Positions 18,001 through 26,189 of a DNA stretch of 26,725 nucleotides are shown in pieces (the stretch's first letter is position 1; each line of letters begins with the position of its first letter). Position numbers and translations under genes: made by a program. The stretch covers positions 1-26,725 of the forward strand of contig LRSR01001716.1 in NCBI GenBank assembly GCA_001579985.1. Direction: 5' to 3'. The stretch comes from Hypsibius dujardini (lineage: Eukaryota; Tardigrada; Eutardigrada; Parachela; Hypsibiidae). Under the pieces are notes generated by a model. It ran no database searches, was not told the origin of the DNA, and saw only the letters and a list, made by a program, of their open reading frames with translations.

Positions 18001-21000
18001 TCCTCCACAGCTCCCTCTCCGCACACGGATTGCGTGAGTAGCAAGCTTACATTTGAGAGACTTTATAGTAAAACCAATCATCCACGAATGTTTTTCAGTA
18101 CGAGGTAAAAGTCCCAATGCTGTGTAAGTTTAAATTAGGCATAAATGCCGCGCACGGCAGGGCAACAGGGCAAAAATTTGTGACGTATATTAATCAAAGT
18201 AACAGCAAGGTTTCTTTTTCGTTTTTGTTTTAAATTAAACTTTTGGTTTTTTAACAAAATTATTTTAGAATATATGTGTTCATTTTATGGTCGATTTATT
18301 CAATGCAAATTATTGACATCCAATGATGGTATAATGTGCAAACGAGGCATTATTATACCATTTCCAAACATGTGCAGTATTGGCACTTTTACCTCGTACT
18401 AGAAAGTACACTTTTTTATAAGACAATAAAGTGTCAAGATTGGCAAGTACAACTCCTTCCACAAAACAACATGCGAACGTTTGGTTTTTTAAACTAAAAA
18501 CCTTCCAATTCGTTTAGAATTTTAGATTCGGACCCTTAACTGAATTCAATGCGAATTAAAATTTGTCGACTATAATTAATTAGTACTTTTAGCGAACTAA
18601 AAATTAGTTACTAAGGATGTTTAGATCAGTTTCTTTGGCTTCCTCAATTTTATTGCAGTCTAGTTTTAGTTAAAATTAGTTGACTACTTTTTCCAAATTA
18701 AATTACTAGTAATTGAAACTTTCATCTTAGTTTTGTTGTTAGTCGACTAAAAAAACGGCAAGAAATTAGGCAATAAAAGTTTTTCATTTACGTTTAGTTT
18801 ACCTTTGCAGGCCCTAAATACATGTACGTGCGTTCTTTTTTGCAGAAAATATCGACGGCGATGTCGAACCGAGTGAGACCCAGGATATATCCCTTTCGAT
18901 CGCTGGTCCGGAGGTTCCGCCAGCGAAGAAGCAAAAGATCACACCGCGGGCTCCTCGTCGGGAGGTGAAGACCCACGCCGAACACGAGCATGACGGGCAT
19001 CCTCATGGTGTCACCAGTACCGGATACGGTCTAGGTACTGTACTGCCATGATTTTAAGGATGGGTTTTTAAGGGGTATGGGCGTCGTTTTTCGAAAACGT
19101 TTGATTCTAAGATTTTTAACACCCTTCCACTCCAAATTCGATTTGGAATCGATTGACATCAGCAGAATCTTTTTTGGATGACAGGCGGCGGAACTATGGA
19201 TAATTTCTGCAACGTCACTTGGAAGCCTAGATTGAAACTAGCCCATAACTCCGCCCTCTGGCATCCAAAACAGATTCTGCTGATGTCAATCAATTCCAAA
19301 TTGAATTTGGAGTGGAAGGGTGTCAAAAATCTTAGAATTAAACGTTTTCACAAAACGACGTTAGGTGTGGGTTAAAGGGGTAAAAAAGTAAATTGAGTTT
19401 TGTTAGAGCATAAATCAAACAATCAAAGGTTGAATTGAATGGGAAATCCGCGGAGCCATCGGGGAACTTTCGAATTTTGCCCCACTCAAACCAGAACTCG
19501 TTTGCCAATGTAAGTTTTTGCTGAAATCTATTAATTGAGTCCAATATTTGAAAACAAAAATTCAGACAGATCGGCGTGTCACCTACCGTTCCGTTCCCTT
19601 GTCAATCTACGACCACGCCGGGTAGGAATAATTCCGCGTCTTTCCGCGCCGCGTTCCAGACAAAACAAAAAATCTAATTCCAATGCATTATTTTATGACT
19701 TGTGTACACTTATTAACAATATATTTTATTCCATGTATGAGTTGTAGGGGATATTCAAGCAACGACTACAGTATATTTATATCCACTTTACTAGTGTAGG
19801 ATATTTGGCACATTGTGACTACAATAGTTGTATTCAGAATTGGTTTAAAAGTGTGACTAAAACCCTGGCTGAATTAAAAACCATTTTCTTCAGATTTAAG
19901 TTGACCAATCATACACTTTCAGACAAAAGAGTTGCTCTGAGTGGTGGGCGAAAGCCAAGTCAATTACAATGAAGTAGACTGATGATGCACTGTTCGTTAC
20001 AATCCATTGATTGACTGTGGCCTGTGTACTTTACAATACCTCACAAATACCTTGATTGCCTGATCGTTTACTCTGCCCCAGAAAGGGATACGTGAGCGAT
20101 GTATCATCACAAGCGTGGAAAATTTCGGCGCTGCACCGCGCTGTTTGTTAGTTTCCGCGAGGTTCCGCGTCAAATTCAGGATTTGGAATTCCCGCGTGAT
20201 TCCGCACCGCGTAAAATCTGAGTTTTTTCCGCGACCCTCTCCGCATAGTCACGCAGTTTGGACCTTAGATAGTAGCTCTTTATTGTCTTCTCGCAAGTGT
20301 CTGAATCTCTCAAATCAAACTTAATCCAATGGAGTATACCATAGCGGACACACTATTTTCCAGGGACTTTAACCTGATTTTCGTTTGCATTTCCCTGTTC
20401 GAATTATGCGAAATGTTTACAGTATGCTTTTGCTTTTGTACAAGACCGGCTCCATTTTGATCTTTGAAAGCATTTAAGATAACTTCGTGAAGAGAATTTT
20501 GAGGGTTTCAACAAATAATGTTTCAGCTAAATATTCTTAAAATATAACCCACCGAAATGGGAAAACTGCTCAGCAGATGTACAGAGTTCGAGTAGAGATA
20601 TGTATATATAATGTATATGCAGACCAGAGGCGTAACGGACTTTTCGGGAAGGGGGGGGGCAGCTTAGCCGGGAGAGGGGCAGTTCTTCTTATAAAAAAAA
20701 TAAAAAATGGCCCACCGCCCCCTCCAATTAAAGTCTCCGTTACGCCTCTGGTACAGATACATATAAATATATATGCGCGTAGACGTATACGAATATATAT
20801 ACACATGGTATATATGGTTGACACATTTTCTCCTCATAGCCAACGCCCACCATTTCGACTACCGGATCCCCACAGTCCATGCCTCGCCATCTGGCTCGTC
20901 CGACGTCGACCGACCGCCATCCCCGCTCTTGACTATCGGCAATCCGGAGGATAAAGAAAAACTCGCGGGAACCGGGACACTTTCTCCTGCCCTTGGGTTG

Positions 21001-23102
21001 CCTCGGTCCGCTAGTTATTTGCCAGGTTTGGAGAGCCCGGATGAGATCCCTGCCGAAACGTTATCCCCATCCCCGTTGCTGACCATTGGCAAGCCTGAGG
21101 ATAAGGACAAGGCGCTCGATGGGACTGTGTCTCCGGCGCTTGGCTTACCTAGTTCGAAGGGTCGCTTGCCGGAAGCTGGTCGTAGTAATGAGGAATTCAT
21201 ACCGATGCCGGGACCGAATGTCCATAAGCAGGACAGCTCTGTGGACACCCATGAGGAGCATGGCCACGATGGTCACCCGAATAATAGTTCCAGCTACGCT
21301 CATGGTCCAAGTTAGTAATACACCAGGATTGAAAAGTCAGGAGACAGACAAACAAACAGACAGACAGGAAGGCAGACATACAACAAAAGACAGACAGATA
21401 TTCCAGATGTCACATCAAAAAGTAATCGAGCTATTAACATACGATTTACAAGTGCAATTCTTCAGCGGCTGCACATGATGACGAGTCGTCTCATGACCTC
21501 ATCCCAAAGCAGGGTCATGAAGCAGCTGTCAAAACGACGACCGGAGAGACCCCTTCCAAAGCTGGCTTGAGTTTGTCCCATCAAGAACTTGGGCTAAAGA
21601 AATCAAATTCGCGAACGGCGCTCAGCACTTCGCAAGAGCTCGGAGTGCAGAAAAGCAGTTCGAAGGCAGGATTGAGCCCTTCAAAGGAACTGCCAAAAAG
21701 CAATTCCAAGACGGGATTGAGTCCATCTGAAGAGCTGGCACCGCATAAGTCGACCTCAAAGACTGGATTAAATTCATCCAGGGAACTCAGTAAGCGATAA
21801 CATGCTTTTCTCATAAAACTGGCGATCTATGAACGAGCGGTTCTACTGTATATACCCTGCAAACTGTACTGGATATCCCATTTTACCTGCTCTGACCATT
21901 TAGAAGTCGTAACAAGTTAAATTAAATTTAAGGTTAAGTAAAACAAAATAACTCATTTACTTCCTTTGGTAAAGCAAGTTTCCCAAAAAAAAACGGTTTT
22001 CTAGTTTGAGTTTCCTTCCCTCTACAATATACGTGCATATATGTATATATTCACTGTGAAGTGCGAACGTTTGTACAATTAAATATGTACAATATTTGTG
22101 TATCATCATTGGCATTGCATGTATTGCATGGGAACAACATACCGGTAATTATATTGTAAGATTTTCAATAAATTTGCACAATATTTTGAGTAATATTACT
22201 CGAACTATATGGAAAGAATATATAGTATTATACAAGTAATAAGATTGCAATATTTCCAATTAATTTGTAGAATATTTTGAGGAACAATGTTCGAAGTATA
22301 TGGGTATAAAGAATAGTCGGTATTTCGGTTCACTCTCCACTTGGTCAATAAATCGGCTCACTCATGGGTTTCTTCTTTATGGCAAGTGCTTGATTGTTTG
22401 ATTCGCTGTACTATATCATAGTATACTATAGCACTTCTGGAAATCAAACGATCAAGCAAATGCCATGAAGGAGAAATCCATGAGTTAGCCGATTTATCGA
22501 CCAAGTGAAGGGTGAGCCGAAATACAGACTTTGCCTCATACAGTATTTAGTATTCTACCAGTAATTAGCTAAAACAAAAAAATGTCGTACAATGTATGGA
22601 CAAAATTACCAACAGGGAAACTGTCAGAGAATGAAGAGAAATAACTGCAGTAATAGTTAAAAGTCAGCAGCAAAACTTATTGCAAGATTATCAATTATTA
22701 TGATTGTGTATTTGTTTTTTAATTTGCTTCTAAATTCACAAAATTTCTGTTGTAGTCGCTGCTAAAGACTCGAAGAACGATGCTACGGCGGATAGTTCAC
22801 AAGCACCGGCAGCATCGCCCGCCCTGGTACTCCCGGGAGATGGCACTCCGCTGACTGACGAGATCAAACCCGCTTCACCCGCGCTAGACCTCCCGCCCAT
22901 GAGCACAGCTGAAGCTCCAGATAGTGGAGAGATAAAACCACCGTCGCCGGCCCTCGAACTAACTGGGCCGTTGGCGGTCGACACCATGGCTACCCCGAGC
23001 AACGAACCCAAACCGGCATCACCGGCGCTTAATCTCCCGCAGGCGCCAGAAACTGTGGTGGATCCGTCAGCGGGTCCAGCTCCAGACACTAGACCTGCAT
23101 GA
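14759..23102 (+). CDS. Modular, mostly disordered protein, eight exons, 830 residues
   Basis: Exons 14759-15052, 16063-16519, 16971-17243, 17896-18033, 18846-19034, 20840-21310, 21466-21789 and 22756-23102 join in frame with GT-AG borders. Intron 1 is phase 0; the next six are all phase 1, so exons 3-7 (273, 138, 189, 471, 324 bases) are symmetric. Residues 1-~110 are charged and helical, perhaps a coiled coil. The rest is rich in Pro, Ser, Lys, His and Ala and low in hydrophobics, so probably disordered. Basic clusters KKVVAKR (exon 3) and PAKKQK...PRAPRR (exon 5) could be nuclear import signals; there is no signal peptide or membrane helix. Repeats: SAHGL-type exon ends, TH-x-EH-x-HDGHP, LLTIGxPEDK/SPALGLP, SKTGLSxSxEL and SPALxLP. 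An AATAAA lies 72 bases after the stop. I recognise no family. The weakest point is whether exons 1-2 belong to the same transcript as 3-8. Confidence 0.75.
15053..16062 (+). other. Intron 1 of the modular gene
   Basis: 1010 bases, no exon seen. It contains a TTAGTGTTTTAACACTAA palindrome near 15359 and a symmetric cluster of GTCTTG and CAAGAC words at 15798-15974. Confidence 0.55.
16063..16519 (+). CDS. Modular gene exon 2: Pro-rich linker
   Basis: Acceptor GCGTTAATTTAG; ARNALMEASNAM continues the helix of exon 1. It then becomes Pro/Asp/Gln-rich (HHRPPQDDPDD, QEPAPTPQQVEM) with a short conserved-looking helix ARSRQCMIDMVENLSKPFWP and a basic Pro-rich end. The donor is taken at CTGCTGG before GTAAGC, phase 1; reading on would stop at 16552. 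The 282-residue reverse frame at 15719-16567 is a shadow. Confidence 0.75.
16520..16970 (+). other. Intron 2 of the modular gene
   Basis: 451 bases. Holds tandem CATTATTTAAAC-like units at about 16605-16665 around AACGGTAACCGTT, and the perfect palindrome GATTAATCC-AAT-GGATTAATC at 16894-16914. No exon seen. Confidence 0.5.
16971..17243 (+). CDS. Modular gene exon 3: basic cassette ending SAHGL
   Basis: Acceptor TTTTGTTCAG, donor GTAAGT, 91 codons, phase 1-1. Encodes TTPVKHSPMKKVVAKRAATG, an acidic/Thr-rich stretch, a His/Pro pair (GHLAPHSMAPHSVAKY) and the end ALHSSSSAHGL, which closely matches the end of exon 4. Confidence 0.8.
17896..18033 (+). CDS. Modular gene exon 4: short cassette ending SAHGL
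   Basis: Acceptor CACACACAG, donor GTGAGT, 46 codons, phase 1-1. Begins HYGGKDSPPVHQFPARASP and ends LSGFLHSSLSAHGL. It is read in a different frame from the open frame that covers 17629-18108; the phase 1 junctions on both sides and the match to exon 3 decide the frame. Confidence 0.8.
18097..18400. mobile_element. ~304 bp element with 26 bp terminal inverted repeats
   Basis: 18097-18122 and the reverse complement of 18375-18400 agree at 24 of 26 positions (AGTACGAGGTAAAAGT...). It lies in intron 4, has no open frame, and contains a perfect 10 bp stem (ATGGTATAAT) near 18325-18361. Probably a MITE. Confidence 0.65.
18846..19034 (+). CDS. Modular gene exon 5: NLS-like cluster and His motif
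   Basis: Acceptor TTTTTTGCAG, donor GTACTG, 63 codons, phase 1-1. It encodes an acidic start, PPAKKQKITPRAPRR (nuclear-signal-like), then THAEHEHDGHPHG and VTSTGYGL. The last ~21 residues align with the end of exon 6. Confidence 0.8.
19082..19360. mobile_element. 279 bp foldback element, 118 bp arms
   Basis: 19082-19199 and 19243-19360 are reverse complements with scattered changes (for example CACCCTTCCACTCCAAATTC, TTGACATCAGCAGAATCT) around a 43-base loop. Similar TTAAGGGGTA and TTAAAGGGGTA strings flank it outside, possibly a worn target duplication. Non-coding, in intron 5. Confidence 0.85.
19841..20083. repeat. Dispersed repeat copy B
   Basis: Uninterrupted relative of 13193-13767. It ends with CTTGATTGCCTGATCG, a version of the CTTGATTGxTTGATT phrase found in several repeats of the window. 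In intron 5. Confidence 0.8.
20625..20750. mobile_element. 126 bp hAT-like MITE
   Basis: Termini CAGAGGCGTAACGGACTTT and, reversed, CAGAGGCGTAACGGAGACTTT. CAGxGGCGTA ends are typical of hAT transposons. The 8 bp on each side, ATGCAGAC and GTACAGAT, agree at five positions, as a decayed 8 bp target duplication would. It lies about 90 bases before an exon of the modular gene. Confidence 0.75.
20840..21310 (+). CDS. Modular gene exon 6: internal 45-residue duplication and His motif
   Basis: Acceptor CTCCTCATAG, donor GTTAGT, 157 codons, phase 1-1. Two tandem ~45-residue units each carry SPLLTIG-x-PEDK followed by SPALGLP. The exon ends THEEHGHDGHP, NNSSSYAHGP, matching the end of exon 5 and, more loosely, the SAHGL ends of exons 3 and 4. 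Confidence 0.85.
21340..21400 (+). repeat. CAGA repeat in intron 6
   Basis: GACAGACAAACAAACAGACAG and AAAGACAGACAG units in the 155-base intron 21311-21465. Confidence 0.75.
21466..21789 (+). CDS. Modular gene exon 7: SKTGLS repeat array
   Basis: Acceptor AATTCTTCAG, donor GTAAGC, 108 codons, phase 1-1. After a His/Asp/Ser start it holds about six tandem units of 14-18 residues with the core S-K-x-G-L-S-x-S-x-E-L (SKAGLSLSHQEL, SRTALSTSQEL, SKTGLSPSEEL and so on), linked by K-S/N-S. Confidence 0.85.
21790..22755 (+). other. Intron 7 of the modular gene
   Basis: 966 AT-rich bases, no exon seen. Contains the foldback element at 22316-22529. Confidence 0.6.
22316..22529. mobile_element. 214 bp foldback element, 88 bp arms
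   Basis: 22316-22403 and 22442-22529 are reverse complements with scattered mismatches (CACTTGGTCAATAAATCGGC against CACTTGGTCGATAAATCGGC). The 38-base loop is itself partly palindromic (TATAGTATACTATG-like). Inner arm ends read CTTGATTGTTTGATT. No coding capacity. Confidence 0.85.
22756..23102 (+). CDS. Modular gene last exon: SPALxLP repeats
   Basis: Acceptor TGTTGTAG, phase 1, stop TGA at 23100-23102. Four units of ~25 residues contain SPALVLP, SPALDLP, SPALELT and SPALNLP, three of them preceded by E-x-KPAS or E-x-KPPS. The same SPALGLP core occurs twice in exon 6, tying the two exons to one protein. Confidence 0.85.
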
Positions 23103-23173
23103 ACAATTGCTTAGTACGTCCTGTCGTGATTGAGCAGCCAAGTTGATTTTTATCAAAATTAAAAAGATGTCTA

Positions 23174-23179
23174 AATAAA
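23174..23179 (+). terminator. Polyadenylation signal of the modular gene
   Basis: Exact AATAAA 72 bases after the TGA stop, followed by a GT-rich and T-rich stretch, in the right place for 3' end formation. Confidence 0.65.
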
Positions 23180-23204
23180 GTGACTATTTTGTCATTATAT
23201 TTGC

Positions 23205-23335
23205 TGGATGGACAGATAGACAGCCAAGAAGGCAATCAAGGCAATCAAGTCTGGAGACAGAAAAGCAGTCAGACAGACAGACAGAACAAACAGACAAACA
23301 GACAGGCAAGCAGGCAGACAAACAGACAGATAGAA

Positions 23336-23368
<33 letters not shown>

Positions 23369-23375
23369 GGATGTG
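23205..23375. repeat. CAGA microsatellite
   Basis: Ends in about eight uninterrupted ACAG units at 23336-23368; the upstream part is degenerate. Both strands give long low-complexity frames that are not genes. Confidence 0.9.
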
Positions 23376-23379
23376 ACCA

Positions 23380-24320
23380 ACCTAGGAGTAACCAGCCAGA
23401 CGTCATCAGCATAACAGAGTAAAATGCAAAACAGATCAACAAACCAATTCAACAGATCTATTCTGTGCTGAAATACTTTCACGTAAAGATCTTATTTGTG
23501 TTTCTGTAAAATCTAATTGCATGATGAGCCCTGACGGCCTTCTCATCTCCTCAGAGATATTTGTGTGGTGATTTACCATTTATTCCAGCAATTACCCATA
23601 TACAGAATTACACCACGAACACTTGCGCAGTGCGCACCTTGATTGATATGGATTACATTTCTTCGAGACAAGCACACCAATAACCAGTCACCATCTTAGC
23701 TCTCGTCAAAGGATTACTCGAATTAATAGATGTAAGTGGAATGCGGCCGGAAGGATCGTCCCCATGCATCTGACGCGCAAGAAGTGCCCATGATCAACGC
23801 TATTCTACGCGCCGGGACTGAAATAAATAATCCTCCGCTCTTTATCGATCCACATGGATCCTCTATCCCCAGAACAATAATTCGAAAGATTAGATAGATG
23901 GATTCGTCTCTCAAAAGATGGATAGCTAGATGGTCAGGCATCCCCGTCCCAGATGATGAAAAAATGGAAGCTCATACCGCTACGAAATGAGATGGAGAAG
24001 AGAATTACCAGTAATAGTGAGGGAGGACAAGGTGGCGAGAAAGAGTTTCACTGCTGAGTTCCTTCCATCTCTGGATGTGAACTTTGTTTTCTCCTAAACT
24101 TCTTGCTTCCCAATGTGACCTTGATCCGTTGCTCAGTAAATGCCCTCTCGTCTCGGCGCTGGCGTCCTTCTTCCTTCTTTTGTATGATCTGGCGCTCCGT
24201 CTCTGCAGAAACGTAAAGTCATGAATGTTGTTCTCTTTCTCGCCGTTAATTTCACACAGTCTAGGGAAAAATCCTAGTTTCACAGCCTGACCTTCTGTCA
24301 CTCCTGTTACGCCGTTGAAC
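23380..24320. other. Spacer without a recognised gene
   Basis: A 50-codon stretch at about 23736-23894 (plus) and a 105-codon minus frame at 24005-24322 look slightly protein-like but have no splice context, repeats or family. I call neither. Confidence 0.4.
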
Positions 24321-24740
24321 ATGTTTCAACTTTCCGTAAACCCTCCATTCTCACTGTCTGGCCTTCCGCCTGTTAGGGAACCAATTCATCTCATCGGCTA
24401 GCTTTCCGACCTTCCTCAATCCTTCCTATCTTCCCGTCTTGTCATCCTTCTAGCCGGCAACCCACCCATCTCATCGTCTTGCCTTCCGTGTCTGCACGAG
24501 CCTTTCTGTTTCACCGTCTGTCTCACCGTCTCTCCGTAAATCTCTTCCTCGAAGTGTCTAACCTTCCGGCTTTCCACAAGCCCTTCTGTCTGGCCATTTC
24601 GTCATCTGCCTCTCTGCGAACCCTTTCATTTCACCGTCTAACCGTTCGTCTCTTGGCAAGCCATTCTGCTTCAGCGTCTGTCCATCCGCCTCTCCATAAA
24701 CCCTTCCATCTCATCCTGTAGCCTTCTGTCTCTCTGTTTT
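24320..24740. repeat. ~40 bp minisatellite, about ten units
   Basis: Diverged tandem units of about 39-41 bases with the pattern CCTTCCGCCTCTCC, GTAAACCCTTCC, ATCTCATCGTCTG. Because the period is near 39, an 80-codon frame (24479-24721) shows a 13-residue pattern, which I take as a by-product. Confidence 0.75.
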
Positions 24741-24990
24741 GGATATTACGCAAGTGTGAGGAATGTAATACTTGTCCCCACTTTTGCCGGCGGGAATAAT
24801 CGAGCTAAATTCGTCCCCTTGGCGGGACGGAGCAGGTAGTTTATATTACCCAAAGCGTGGCAGGTGTATCGCATATCGCACTCACAGTCAAGCGGGGACC
24901 GCCACACCAACAGAGTAGCCTACCTACCTCACAACCGGGAGCTGGTAGACTGTCAACAACAACGTCGACGACCGCGTGCTTCTGCTGACG

Positions 24991-25725
24991 ATGTTGCCGC
25001 TGCAACCAGCAATATACCTCGTATACCTGACTCTATTGGCTGTTGCTGTCGGTATGAGTTTCGAGTTGCCCCCGTGCATTAGTGTTGGACTGGTGGAAAC
25101 ATGAGAAGCTCCCCCTGAGCCAGGATATACTGCGACGTGGACTCTCTCGACGGAATTGTATTGTACCAACACTATATCTACTGAACAAATGTGCATTGCA
25201 GACAGAGGCGAAGGGTCTAGAGTTTATATTACCTTTTAAATGGAAAAGCAAGAAATCGCAGAAACTTGTGTGCGACAAATGAAGAGCTGCTGCTGTTTTT
25301 GGTAAAACAATCAAAATCACACTAGAAGAGGAAGTCAAATGACCAGATACACATACATAGGCACAGATACATGCTTTGAAGTAACTCTGTCTGTTTGCCT
25401 GCCTGCTTGTTTGTCTATTCAGCTGTCGGTCTTGCTGTCTGTCTGTGTCTCTCTGTCTGCCTGCCTACCTGCCTGCCTGTCTGCCTGCCTGTTTGTCTGT
25501 CTGTTTGTGTCTGTCTGTCTGTCTGCCTATCTATATGTATGTCTGCTGTTTATGAGTCTGCTTGTCTGTCTATCTGTCCTCTGTGTCTTCATAGAGATAT
25601 GTCATGGCTGCAAAAAGAGCTTTGGTACGAAGGATCGAAGAAGCCGCAAATTATGCAGGGGAAATTATTTTAAGTATCTTTCCGATGATGGCGTCCTGCC
25701 TTCCTCCCTCTGGCTGCGTGGCTGA
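24991..25725 (+). CDS. Possible secreted small peptide, two exons
   Basis: ATG at 24991 begins MLPLQPAIYLVYLTLLAVAV, a good signal peptide, ending before GTATGA in phase 1 (exon to 25051). An exon at 25597-25725 follows TGTGTCTTCATAG in the fitting phase and gives EICHGCKKSFGTKD, RRSRKLCRGNYF, and a stop at 25723-25725. The product would be about 63 residues with three cysteines. The spacing IC-x2-C...F...LCRxNxF resembles the middle of crustacean hyperglycaemic/ion transport peptides, but the first, fifth and sixth cysteines of that family are missing and the loop is two residues longer, so the likeness may be chance or an exon is missing. Function unknown. Confidence 0.3.
25385..25590 (+). 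repeat. TCTG/CCTG microsatellite
   Basis: CTGTCTGTTTGCCTGCCTGC and similar units, immediately before the candidate exon at 25597, where they could serve as its polypyrimidine tract. Confidence 0.85.
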
Positions 25726-25760
25726 AGCGAGCGAGTAAGCTCAGCTGCATGTGACAGTAG

Positions 25761-26189
25761 TCACTTGGTGGCTTCATCCAACACGTCCAGCATCCGCAGC
25801 TGCACCTCATATCCTGTCACTGCCATGAGAAGGCCCATCGGGGAGCGTTTCATTCCCAACTGCTCCACTTTGTTGGAGATGCGATTTTTAAGATTGCGGG
25901 TCCGCACTGAAGCGTGAATGTAGACCACTAATCCGGGGGAGGGGGGAGAAAAGGCATAGTTAGGGTTAGTCAGGGTCAATACCGTCATTCCGTAATACGA
26001 TCGCTAGGTTAAGAGCTTCCTCCGTTCGTCCGTCGAACTGCTGGTGAGCGTTTTTTTTGAATGAGAACTGACTGAACAGTTTCACATGAATCACTATTAT
26101 ATCACCACGCTGTTTGCCTCACCTGCACCCAGGTGACGCAGGAGAGAACGGACATTAAACCTGTTTAGGGTTGCAACATCCTCAATCAT
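25761..26189 (-). CDS. 3' end of an unrecognised gene, minus strand
   Basis: Last exon 25927-25761 follows CCCGGATTAG and ends with TGA; it encodes VYIHASVRTRNLKNRISNKV, GMKRSPMGLLMAVTGYEVQL and RMLDVLDEATK, an amphipathic helical sequence. The preceding exon ends at 26123 before GTGAGG in phase 1 and reads FNVRSLLRHLGA. Its start is either an acceptor at 26160 (AAACAG) or an ATG at 26189 (MIEDVATLNR), which would make a complete 77-residue protein. I do not recognise the family. Confidence 0.5.

Noticed and set aside
23736-23894. Protein-like frame (VPMINAILRAGTEINNPP)
   Set aside because: Only about 50 codons, directly preceded by a stop, with no acceptor or donor in phase. Perhaps a decayed fragment.
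24005-24322. 105-codon minus frame
   Set aside because: Basic, unstructured composition, no splice signals, and it runs up to the minisatellite.
25082-25282. Frame DWWKHEKLPLSQDIL that could follow the signal peptide exon
   Set aside because: It fits in phase, but the intron would be only 31 bases (25052-25082), too short for an ordinary spliceosomal intron.
25395-25673. Cys/Leu/Ser-rich membrane-like frame
   Set aside because: It is the translation of the TCTG microsatellite.
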